In this document: positions 56,642 to 64,000 of the stretch, in pieces
How positions within the stretch are numbered: position 1 is the first letter of the stretch
Layout of the letters: every line of letters begins with the position of its first letter
NCBI GenBank assembly: GCA_026913215.1
Contig: JAPTYK010000002.1
Coordinates: 682,001-746,000, forward strand
Reading direction: 5' to 3'
Source of the DNA: Streptomyces diastatochromogenes
GTDB lineage: Bacteria > Actinomycetota > Actinomycetes > Streptomycetales > Streptomycetaceae
Length of the DNA stretch: 64,000 nucleotides
Program-made: the position numbers and the translations under genes
Notes under the pieces: model-generated
Database searches by the model: none
What the model was told of the DNA's origin: nothing
The model's input: the letters and a program-made list of their open reading frames with translations, nothing else

Positions 56642-56854
56642 ATGCGACCGACATCGGCAATGTGTGAGTGGAGTACACGACGCAAGGTGACTACCGCCGC
56701 GGCGCCGCAAATACTCTGGCTGGGTGTGCTGATCACCGCCCTGATCATCTGGGACCTCTCGCTCTCCGTCCCCGCCGCCATCGCGATATGGGCGGGACCG
56801 GCCCTGGGCGGGGTGGTCGGCACCTGGGCCGCCTCGAAGACATCTCCCCGGTGA
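56642..56854 (+). CDS. small two-helix membrane protein
   Basis: 70 aa from ATG 56642 behind GGGGAACGC. Helices: QILWLGVLITALIIWDLSLS and AAIAIWAGPALGGVVGTWAA. Basic N-terminus suggests an inside start. No family recognised. Confidence 0.5.
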   Translation: MRPTSAMCEWSTRRKVTTAAAPQILWLGVLITALIIWDLSLSVPAAIAIWAGPALGGVVGTWAASKTSPR

Positions 56855-57061
56855 TGATCAGTTACCACATCACGGAAAGTGAGCCAGAGCCCGTCAACCG
56901 GCAGCGCTTATTCGTGAGTTCCGGCGGCGTTCAGTGATCACCGGCACTCCGGATGCTCACGGGAAATAACGGCAGCACCTTGGTCGTCCCGCCCATCGAC
57001 CGGCTTCGGAGACCGGTCATGATCGTTCGGCGGAAAAGGAGCCGTGCTGTCTGCGACAGAG

Positions 57062-57081
57062 ATGACACCATGCGGTGTCAT
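57062..57081. promoter_or_regulatory. perfect 8-bp palindrome over the start region of the 2H phosphoesterase
   Basis: ATGACACC-ATGC-GGTGTCAT. Both possible ATG starts (57062 and 57080) lie in it. As RNA it would form a hairpin over the start; as DNA it is a 20-bp dyad that could bind a repressor. Confidence 0.6.
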
Positions 57082-57619
57082 GGCAGATGACAGCACCAGT
57101 ACGTTTCAGGCAGGCCAGACGGGGCTCATCATCCGGATCCCGGAGGCGGAACCGTCCGTCCGCGGGTGGCGTGAGCGGCTCGACCCCTCAGCCCAGGCTG
57201 GGGTTCCAGCCCACGTCACCGTGCTCTTCCCCTTCCTCGATGAGAGCCGAATAGATGTGCTCGTCTACTCCGCTCTCGCGGACGTGCTGGGCAGCCGCCC
57301 GGCCTTTGATCTGCGGTTCGAGAGGTGTGGACGGCTTCCGGAAGTGCTGTATCTCGTCCCCGAGCCTGACACGCAGTTGCGGCAGCTCACGGAGGCGATC
57401 GCTGATCGTTGGCCCGAGGCTCCGCCGTATGGCGGCCGGTTCGCCGAGATCGTGCCGCACCTGACCATCGCTCAAGGTCAGTCAGACGCCGTCCTGGAGG
57501 AGATCGGGACCGACCTCGCCGACAAGCTCCCGTTCACGTCTCGTGTCGCGTCGGTTGATCTCATCGTGCACGACGGCACGAAGTGGCAGGAACGGGCGTC
57601 GTTCGCCCTCGGAGAATGA
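57080..57619 (+). CDS. 2H phosphoesterase (2'-5' RNA ligase superfamily)
   Basis: About 179 aa. The two catalytic H-x-T motifs are present: VPAHVTVLFPFLDESR and VPHLTIAQGQSD. Start uncertain: GTG 57044, ATG 57062 and ATG 57080 are in frame; the AAGGAG at 57036 is too close to 57044 and far from the others. Members hydrolyse or ligate 2'-5' or cyclic phosphates; the substrate is unknown. Confidence 0.85.
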   Translation: MADDSTSTFQAGQTGLIIRIPEAEPSVRGWRERLDPSAQAGVPAHVTVLFPFLDESRIDVLVYSALADVLGSRPAFDLRFERCGRLPEVLYLVPEPDTQLRQLTEAIADRWPEAPPYGGRFAEIVPHLTIAQGQSDAVLEEIGTDLADKLPFTSRVASVDLIVHDGTKWQERASFALGE

Positions 57620-57683
57620 AGCAGTTCATGAGGCTTGGCTGGTCCGCTGCCCCTTGGGACAGCGGACCGGCAGAGGACTCCCG

Positions 57684-57872
57684 TCAGCCGGCCTCAGCGT
57701 GCTCGGCGCGTGCTCGGGTGCTGGCGAGGCGGTAGGAGCCGGTGCCGGTGCCGGTCTCGATGACGGTGCCGTTGAAGGTGAGGCGGTTCACGATGGCCGC
57801 GCAGAGGCGGGGCCGGTGAACGTCTTGGTCCAGCCGACGAACGACTCGCCGGATAGCCCAGCGGCTCACCAT
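57684..57872 (-). pseudogene. IstB-type C-terminal fragment
   Basis: LCAAIVNRLTFNGTVIETGT followed by GSYRLASTRARAEHAEA is the end of an IS21-type helper ATPase of a different copy from that at 48787. Nothing else of the element is visible. Confidence 0.6.
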
Positions 57873-57946
57873 GCCCGACGCGACTTGTAGACCATTTACA
57901 GGACAGCCCTTAGCCAGGCACAGGTCCTTGACTGCGGATCAGGGGC

Positions 57947-58387
57947 TCAGCGGTCTTCCCACTGGGTGCGGGCGAGCTCCGTGTTCGTCCGGACCAGGTC
58001 CTCGTCGTCCGCGATCAGGAACAGCGAGTACCGGCCCGTTGCGTCCAGGGCGTCGAAGACCCGGTGGGCCCAGGTGTCCGAGTCCGGCTGATTGGCGGTG
58101 ACCCGGGCCGGGTGGGAATGGTGCGGCTCGTCGAGGTCTGGCGGCACGGCGACCCAGACGTTCAGCCAGTGCTCGTTGTCCCCCCAGGTGAAGGAGGGGG
58201 ATCGCCCGTCGGTGTCACAGAAGAACTCGATGCCGAAGGCCGCTTCGAGGTCGGCCCGCACGGTCTCCGCGAGGGTGGCCCCAGGGGCCTGCGGCCCCCG
58301 GAAGCCGGCGTAGACGTCGTATTCGATCAAGATGATCAGCCTCAGCTCACGTCGAAGGTCTCGGCGTAGCAGTATCCGATCAGTCAC
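57947..58387 (-). CDS. uncharacterised protein
   Basis: 146 aa, GTG start at 58387. Reads LRLIILIEYDVYAGFRGPQA, FGIEFFCDTDGRSPSFTWGD, NEHWLNVWVAVPPDLDEPHH, VFDALDATGRYSLFLIADDE. Well-ordered alternation of strands and helices suggests a real globular protein. No family recognised. A short downstream stump (AEAKKGLDTFLCTAAGPREF to a stop at about 58385) belongs to another cut gene. Confidence 0.6.
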   Translation of the reverse strand: MTDRILLRRDLRRELRLIILIEYDVYAGFRGPQAPGATLAETVRADLEAAFGIEFFCDTDGRSPSFTWGDNEHWLNVWVAVPPDLDEPHHSHPARVTANQPDSDTWAHRVFDALDATGRYSLFLIADDEDLVRTNTELARTQWEDR

Positions 58388-58512
58388 ACCTGGGTGAACT
58401 CACGAGGCCCTGCCGCGGTGCACAAGAACGTGTCGAGCCCCTTCTTGGCTTCCGCCCACGCCCCACGCACATTCGCAGCGCCTCAGAGATCGTTTAGGGG
58501 GGCAAGTCTCAG

Positions 58513-60117
58513 CTTGATCTTTAACCTGTGCGGCGAGGCCGTGGGGTCGTCGACTTCTTCGCCTTCGGCTTCATGGTGTCTGTTTTGCGGACTGTGTGGA
58601 CGTCGTGGCGTGGGGTCGGCCGGGTGTTCTTGTGTCCTGGCGGGCGTCCTGGACCCGGGTGCGAAGATTTCGGTGCTCGGGCCGGGCAGGCGGCCTTGGG
58701 GCGGAGGTGCCGGAAGTCGCGACGGACTCGTGCGGGGGTGAGTCTGTCGGGCGGGCTGAGTGTCTCCCACGGCCGCCGGAGGTCTGCCGCCAGCGGGCGG
58801 GCAAGCCGTAGTTGGGCGAACGCCGCGAGGATCAGCCAGCTCCAGCGGTCGGCAGCTTCGGGGGTGCGGATCTTCGGGCAGGTCCAGCCCAGTGTCGCCT
58901 TGAACAGGCGGAAGGCGTGCTCGATGTCGAAGCGCCGCAGGAACGCCTGCCAGAGCAGGTTGATGTCGGCCGGGGTGGCGTCGGCGCCCGACCACCACAG
59001 CCAGACCGGCTTCGGTGTTGCGCCGCTGGGCAGGTGCTCGACCTGCAGGCGGATCACGGTCCCCTCGATCACCGGCAGGGAGCCCAGCTGGGCGATCCAG
59101 GCCGAGCGGTGTGTCAGTCTCGGGTGGAGCCGGTCCCAGGCCCGGGCGGTCGCGGTGCCGTGGAGACGGGTCGGGGTCACCGTCTGTGCGTCTGGGATGT
59201 TCCAGGTGGCCGGGTCACCGAAGACGAACTCGCCGCCATGGCGAGGCGGACGGCCGCGGACGCCGGGCTCGCGCTGCGGTGCCGCACGGCGCAGGACGCG
59301 GTCCGAGCGCATCCGGCCCAGCACCTGCACCGGCAGATCCTTCAGCAGGAAGGCCAGGCGGGGCACGCCATATCCCGCGTCCACCACGATCAGCATCTGC
59401 GGGTCGCCGTCCTTCCACTGCCCGGCCTCAACCAGCCGCTTGACCAGCTCACGCATTTGCCTGGCGGTGACCGTGGCGGCGTCGTCGCCCGGTGCCAGAC
59501 GCAATGCGTCCAGGGGCGCGGTCCAGGAACTGCGGCCCGTCTCCAGCGCGAAGATCACCGAGTAGGGCCGGCCGGGAACGGGAATGTGCTGGTCCTTGCC
59601 CCGTCCGTAGGTGGTGCGGCACAGAATCCGCTGCGGTGAGGTGTGGGCACTGGGCCGCAGCCAGCAGGTGATGTCGGCGGCCAGGACCAGCCTGCTGTCC
59701 GCCGCCCGCGGCAGCGACACCGTCGCCAGGGCCCGGCGCAGCCGGGCCACATCGACCCGGCCCGCGGCCAGAGCGTCGTAGAGCCCACCGTGCCCGCGGC
59801 GGTGTTCGCCCACCAGCGACAGTTCCACCAGCGACCGGACTGGACCATCGGCGCACAACACCGCGTCCGTGAGCTCGAACGGAGCGTCCGCACGCCTGGT
59901 CAGACAGGAGTAGAACTCACCCCGGAAGCGTGACAGTTCCGCAAACGGATCCTGCCGGACGACGTTGCAGCAGGCTCATCCCACGGCCTGCGTGCTGAGC
60001 TTGTGTGTTCCTTGGCCGGATCACATGCTCAGCCGAAGGCCACCTGCACAGAAGGCAGTTACCAGTCCGAGTGATCAAGTACGAGGCCCCGTTCGGACTC
60101 CAAGGTTAAAGATCAGT
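58513..60117 (-). mobile_element. insertion sequence with 13-bp inverted ends
   Basis: TGATCTTTAACCT (58515-58527) and its exact complement AGGTTAAAGATCA (60103-60115) bound one transposase gene. The transposase stop TAA lies inside the left repeat. Outside the repeats sit two gene stumps, so insertion probably broke a gene or joined debris. No clear target duplication found. Confidence 0.8.
58521..59979 (-). CDS. DDE transposase of the NF041680-like family
   Basis: About 485 aa. Conserved pieces: AELSRFRGEFYSCLTRRADA, PFELTDAVLCADGPVRSLVE, RLVLAADITCWLRPSAHTSP, LIVVDAGYGVPRLAFLLKDL, and FDIEHAFRLFKATLGWTCPK. The first residues from ATG 59979 need one base shift near 59962; otherwise intact. 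Acidic residues of the DDE triad are plausible in ADITCW, VDAGYG and IEHAFR. Confidence 0.8.
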
Positions 60118-60126
60118 AGCACGGTC

Positions 60127-60291
60127 GTGGCAGCCGAAGCGCAGCTCGTCACCGAAGTCGGCGAGCGCCCTGGTGAGGTCCTGGTCTTCACCCAGGGCGG
60201 CTACCTGTCCTGGCTGGAGGTCTGTTCATGGAGCGACGACATCGAAGTGACACTGGCCGCCGCGCGGCACTGGTCGCAGACACGCTCTTGA
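60127..60291 (+). pseudogene. C-terminal stump of an unknown protein
   Basis: Reads ERPGEVLVFTQGGYLSWLEV, CSWSDDIEVTLAAARHWSQT to TGA 60291. The compact end looks like a frequent streptomycete protein C-terminus whose front was lost at the IS junction. Between 60292 and 60544 no gene is recognised. Confidence 0.55.
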
Positions 60292-60544
60292 TCCCGAACG
60301 ACCAACGGGCTCCGCGACAGCCGACATCACGAGTTCAAGTTCAGTACCTCGACGCGATGCTTGCCGAGAGGAGGCCCGTGCCCCGGGAGCGCGTCGTGTG
60401 TGTGGAGGTGACGGCAGGCCGAGAGCACGGGGCCCGTGACCGGAAGGACGAGAAAACTGCCCCAAAGTCTGCCCCCGCACACCTCGCCCGGAAAAGCACC
60501 GAACCGGTCTTGTGGTCTGTGTCCGCCTCGTGAAAGGCACTCCG

Positions 60545-61804
60545 TTGGCACAGCACGCACACCACCACGACCAGGCTCCCACAGCCAAGTCACCGCTCCC
60601 TCGTACGCCGGCCCCTCGGGACGTTTCCGGGATGCTCGCGCTCCAGCGCGCCGCGGGCAATGCCGCAGTCCTCCGCATGCTCCAGCTCTCCGGCCATCCC
60701 TATGCCCTGTCGCCGGTTCAGCAGAAGGAACAGGACGTGGAGCGGCATCAGCACGGTGCGAGCTGCGGCCATCAGCAGGCCGAGCAGCCCGACGTGCAGC
60801 GCTCCTCCGTCCATGGCGTTCTCTCCGGCTCCGGCCGTCCCCTCGCCGCCCCGCTCCGTGAAGAGATGGAGGCCCGGCTCGGGGCCGACTTCAGCGACGT
60901 CCGTATCCACGACAATCAGGCCGCTCGCGACTCCGCGGCCGAAATCGGTGCCCGTGCGTACACCAGCGGCAACAACATCGCCCTGGGCGACGGCGGCACC
61001 GACAAACACACCCTCGCGCACGAATTGACCCATGTGATTCAGCAACGCCGGGGTCCCGTTGCCGGAACCGACAACGGCGCCGGCCTGTCCATCAGCGACC
61101 CCTCTGACCGATTCGAACGAGAGGCAGAGTCCAACGCCACGCGCGTCATGGCAGGGGCCGCCCCGGTTCAGCGAACAGAGGGCACTGCGGAAACCCTTGG
61201 ACGCGATGTCCAGCCCCACGAAACCAACATTCAAAGGGCGCCAAAAACGAAGACCGTGGACGGGCCGAAGCAGGGCGATCATCTCTTCAACGCCCTGGGG
61301 AGTGCCATTCTGGGCCTCATTCCCTCACTGAGGACGCAGAACAGGGACCTGGCGGAAGACAATCCGCAGATAGCGGCGCAGATCGATCGGCTGGAGATCC
61401 TCGCGAATGCCGCGGTGACACAGCGCGCGAATGCGGACTTCGAATCGGCGGCAGCCGTGAAGGGGGGCGGCTCCGGGCGGACCGGAGACGCGAACTCGCA
61501 GCGTTACGGTGAATTCTCTCGGCAGATGGTCACCGCGGTCACCGAGCTCCCACTGCTCTACGGTTGGGCGCACATGCCGGCGGCGGAAGCCATCAATGCA
61601 GTGTCGACCCAAGCCGGACTCGAATCGATCATATTCGACCAGGATGCTTATAAGAGAAAGAAGGAAGAGAATGGCGTAAAGAAGAGGCCTGGACCGTTCG
61701 AGACGTGGGTCACGAATACGAAGAACGCCATGTGGACACTTTTCCAGGCATACCTGGCGGTCGTTCTGGCGATTAACCGCGCGTCTGCTCCCGAGGGCTC
61801 GTAA
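60545..61804 (+). CDS. eCIS-core (DUF4157) domain protein, effector-like
   Basis: 419 aa from TTG 60545 with GAAAGG upstream (GTG 60512 is an alternative). N-terminal tag MLALQRAAGNAAVLRMLQ, then the DUF4157 domain: PLREEMEARLGADFSDVRIH, ARAYTSGNNIALGDGGTDKH and the metal-site motif LAHELTHVIQQRRG. The C-terminal 200 residues (LFNALGSAILGLIPSLRTQN to VVLAINRASAPEGS) match no family I know. DUF4157 marks cargo of extracellular contractile injection systems; no such machine is in this window. Codon use is less GC-biased at the end. Confidence 0.85.
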   Translation: MAQHAHHHDQAPTAKSPLPRTPAPRDVSGMLALQRAAGNAAVLRMLQLSGHPYALSPVQQKEQDVERHQHGASCGHQQAEQPDVQRSSVHGVLSGSGRPLAAPLREEMEARLGADFSDVRIHDNQAARDSAAEIGARAYTSGNNIALGDGGTDKHTLAHELTHVIQQRRGPVAGTDNGAGLSISDPSDRFEREAESNATRVMAGAAPVQRTEGTAETLGRDVQPHETNIQRAPKTKTVDGPKQGDHLFNALGSAILGLIPSLRTQNRDLAEDNPQIAAQIDRLEILANAAVTQRANADFESAAAVKGGGSGRTGDANSQRYGEFSRQMVTAVTELPLLYGWAHMPAAEAINAVSTQAGLESIIFDQDAYKRKKEENGVKKRPGPFETWVTNTKNAMWTLFQAYLAVVLAINRASAPEGS

Positions 61805-61869
61805 CGCGATCTTGTCGAATGGTCCTGGTCGGCCGTGACCGGTGTGACGGTTCGGCCGTTCGGGATGGT

Positions 61870-62353
61870 GTGAGTACCCGGCCGTGGATCGTGGACGATG
61901 ACTTGTGGGCACTGATCGAGCCGTTGCTGCCGCCCTGGCCCAAGAAGACTCCCGGCCCGCGGCCGGTGCCGGACCGGCTGTGCCTGCAAGACATCCTGTA
62001 CGTGCTCCGCAACGACATCGCCCGGCAGCTCTTGCCGCTGGAGCTGGGATTCGGCTCAGGGCAGACCTGCTGGCGCCCCCGAAGCCCTGCTCGGCGACAA
62101 GGGCTACAACTCCGACCCCAACCGCCGCGAACTGCGAAAACGCCGCATCCTCCCGGTCACCTCCCGCAGGGGTGCCCCGAACATCCAGGGCTTGGGCAAG
62201 CTCCGCTACGTCGTCGAGCAGACCTTCGCCCTGCTGCACCAGTTCAAACGCCTCGCCGTCCGCCGGGAACGGCGAACCGAACTCCACGACGCCTTCGTCT
62301 CCCTCGCCTGCGGCCTCATCTGCTGGCGACGGCTCAAGAAGGCCCGAACATGA
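61870..62353 (+). pseudogene. IS5-family (IS427-like) transposase with internal deletion
   Basis: Start: STRPWIVDDDLWALIEPLLP and LCLQDILYVLRNDIARQLLP. After about 62085 the reading jumps to LLGDKGYNSDPNRRELRKRR, VVEQTFALLHQFKRLAVRRE and ACGLICWRRLKKART to the stop. The middle third with the first DDE aspartate is deleted. Confidence 0.8.
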
Positions 62354-62504
62354 CCGTGTTACGAGCTCATAGGCATGCTGTTGTCACCGGCGTGATGGAG
62401 CACGTGTGGTGCGACTGTTCGGCATTACCGAGCAGACGGCCATACGCGCCCTCGGCGCGGCCACCCGAAACGCACCCCCAAGCTGCCCAGACAGCCCGTC
62501 TGGT

Positions 62505-63491
62505 TCAGCCCTGGATGCTGGCGAGCCAGTCGGTCAGCAGGCTGTTGACCTCGTTGGGGCGTTCCTGCTGGATCCAGTGGCCGCAGCTCTCCAGGAGGTG
62601 GGAGGCGGACAGAGCGGGGAGGGTGGTGGGGTAGGCGTCGATGGCGTCGGCCATCCAGGTGGTGGATGCGTCCAGGGCGCCGCCGATGAACAAGGCGGGC
62701 TGTTTGATCGGGGCTCCGCGGTGGAGGGCGAGGTCTTCCCAGTCGCGGTCCATGTTGCGGTAGCGGTTGAGGGCGCCGGTCAGGCCGGTGCGCTCGAACT
62801 CCCCGGCGTAGACGTCGAGGTCGTCCTCGCTCAACCAGGCCGGGAGCGGGCCGGCGGGGAAACGGTCGCGCAGCCGGCCGCCGTGGGCGACGAAGTGAGG
62901 GGCGGGTTCACCCTCGGCCGGCATGGTGTCGGCGGACAGGGCCGCGTAGAAGCCCGCGAGCCAGCCCCGGACGTCGGGCTCGATCTCCGCCTCGGCACGG
63001 CCGGGCTCCTGGAAGTAGGAGACGTAGAACTCCTGCTCGGGGCCGCCGATCTGGCCGAAGATGTCGGTCGGGCGCGGGCCGCCGGGCGGCGCGTAGGGGA
63101 CGCTCAGCAGGCCGACGGCGCGGAAGACCTCGGTGTGGAGCAGGGCGGAGGCGGCGGCGATGTTGGCGCCCCAGTCGTGGCCGATGACCACCGCGCTCTC
63201 CTCGCCGAGGGCGCGCACGACGGCGACGTTGTCCTCCACCAGGTCGAGCATCCGGTAGGCGTCGATCGCCCCCGGCTTGGAGGAACGGCCGTAGCCGCGC
63301 ACGTCGATCGCCACCGCCCGGTAACCGGCCGCAGCGAGGGCCGGAAGCTGGCGGCGCCAGGAGTACCAGGACTCGGGAAAGCCGTGCACGAGCAGGACCA
63401 GCGGGCCGCTGCCCTGCTCCACCAGGTGCAGGCGCCCGGCAGGGGCCTCGACAATGCGGTGGCGGAGTGCGGCGGTCGACTCGGAGTGCAT
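62505..63491 (-). CDS. alpha/beta hydrolase, epoxide-hydrolase-like
   Basis: 328 aa from ATG 63491 behind GAGGAG. Oxyanion motif VLLVHGFPESWYSWRRQLPA, nucleophile Asp in VVIGHDWGANIAAA, acid/histidine end HLLESCGHWIQQERPNEVN; a cap domain lies between. HGFPESWYSW and GHDWGA are those of soluble epoxide hydrolases; haloalkane dehalogenase is less likely. Divergent from the XRE regulator at 63637. Confidence 0.92.
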   Translation of the reverse strand: MHSESTAALRHRIVEAPAGRLHLVEQGSGPLVLLVHGFPESWYSWRRQLPALAAAGYRAVAIDVRGYGRSSKPGAIDAYRMLDLVEDNVAVVRALGEESAVVIGHDWGANIAAASALLHTEVFRAVGLLSVPYAPPGGPRPTDIFGQIGGPEQEFYVSYFQEPGRAEAEIEPDVRGWLAGFYAALSADTMPAEGEPAPHFVAHGGRLRDRFPAGPLPAWLSEDDLDVYAGEFERTGLTGALNRYRNMDRDWEDLALHRGAPIKQPALFIGGALDASTTWMADAIDAYPTTLPALSASHLLESCGHWIQQERPNEVNSLLTDWLASIQG

Positions 63492-63636
63492 GGGGACTGC
63501 TCCTCGGTTCGCGGGCGGCTGGCGAGTACCCATCGATCATGCGGCGCGGCGGCCCCTCGGCGCGATCAGCGTTGCCATTCTGGCAAGATCGCAGGACAGG
63601 GTACTGGAGCGGCACGGCAAGAAGGAGCGGGAAAAG

Positions 63637-64000
63637 GTGGCAGTCGACGATGTGCACGGCACGCTGGCCGCGATGGGGCCCCGGTTGCGGGCCGCGCGCG
63701 AGCACTACGGCGCGACGCTCGCCGGTGTCAGCTGCGCGACCGGCATCTCGACCAGCACGCTGTCCCGGATCGAGACCGGCCGCCGCAAGCCCACACTGGA
63801 GGTGCTGCTGCACCTGTCGAAGGAATACGGCGTCTCCCTCGACGAGCTGGCCGGCACCGCGCCCGGCCCTGCGGCCGAGTCGCGTGCTACGGCGCCGCTG
63901 AGCTTCGGCGACCACAAGGCGGTGCTGCCGCTGACCCGGTACGTCGGCGGCCTGCACGCCCACAAGCACGTCCTGCCCGCCCTCGCGGACCCGCCCGCGC
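63637..64000 (+). CDS. XRE-family regulator, probably with cupin domain, cut by window end
   Basis: GTG 63637 behind GAAGGAGCGGG; the frame stays open to the last base. The HTH_3 domain reads LRAAREHYGATLAGVSCATG, ISTSTLSRIETGRRKPTLEV, LLHLSKEYGVSLDELAG. After a linker, LTRYVGGLHAHKHVLPALAD suggests a C-terminal cupin as in many small XRE regulators. Divergent from the hydrolase gene, which it may control. Confidence 0.85.
   Translation, partial: MAVDDVHGTLAAMGPRLRAAREHYGATLAGVSCATGISTSTLSRIETGRRKPTLEVLLHLSKEYGVSLDELAGTAPGPAAESRATAPLSFGDHKAVLPLTRYVGGLHAHKHVLPALADPPA

Noticed and set aside
1..64000. tRNA, rRNA, riboswitch or replication origin
   Set aside because: No cloverleaf, rRNA core, known riboswitch core or DnaA-box cluster was recognised by eye.

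Overview
The window looks like a chromosomal-arm segment of a Streptomyces or very close relative. GC is very high with third-position G/C bias, GTG starts and 4-nt stop/start overlaps are common, and many families are typical of streptomycetes (DUF6479, DUF6480, DUF5958, PadR, LitR-like MerR, ISL3 and IS21 elements). Many otherwise conserved genes carry one or more single- or double-base frameshifts. I annotate them over the full conserved span and say where the frame changes; raw-read indel errors and true decay cannot be told apart from sequence alone.

Layout. 0-0.5 kb: end of an MMPL exporter. 0.7-9.2 kb: a photo/oxidative-stress lipid locus: ECF sigma factor with zinc anti-sigma factor, a small protein with a repeat-encoded tail, FAD oxidoreductase, DUF1365, cyclopropane-fatty-acid-synthase-like methyltransferase and DUF1295 in overlapping order, then a convergent B12-binding MerR (LitR/CarH-like) regulator and an SRPBCC protein. 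Matching 11-bp direct repeats lie in the control regions. 9.3-18.3 kb: DUF427, DUF4383, SDR, a ferrochelatase scrap, an OmpR-type two-component pair divergent from a PepSY protein, GNAT, DUF1203, DUF3592-like, methyltransferase, DUF5958. 18.4-24.9 kb: IS scraps flanking a compact operon of PadR regulator, type I sulfatase, MFS transporter and formylglycine-generating enzyme, followed by a secreted SGNH esterase. 25-34 kb: SMI1/KNR4 protein, a frameshifted unknown, remnants of carotenoid genes (crtE and crtT-like), an ECF sigma factor and two glycosyltransferases.

34-43.6 kb is the most coherent metabolic unit: aspartate ammonia-lyase, two secreted cyanophycinase-type (S51) peptidases, a polar amino-acid/peptide ABC importer (binding protein, permease, ATPase), an M20 peptidase and a MurR/RpiR regulator. 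I read it as a locus for digesting an extracellular aspartate-based polymer such as cyanophycin: cleave outside, import dipeptides, hydrolyse them, then deaminate aspartate to fumarate. An ACGTAA element recurs in three control regions of the unit.

43.9-47.6 kb: one DUF6480 and two paralogous DUF6479 small membrane proteins plus an FAD oxidoreductase, with another LitR-like direct repeat upstream. 47.9-62.4 kb is a transposon and pseudogene graveyard: an IS21 element sits inside an ISL3 transposase gene with a visible 6-bp target duplication; other IS copies and gene stumps are mixed with intact small genes (DUF4232 lipoprotein, glycine-rich secreted protein, 2H phosphoesterase, an eCIS-core DUF4157 effector-like protein). 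62.5-64 kb: an epoxide-hydrolase-like enzyme divergent from an XRE-family regulator cut by the window end. I saw no rRNA, tRNA, CRISPR array or replication origin.
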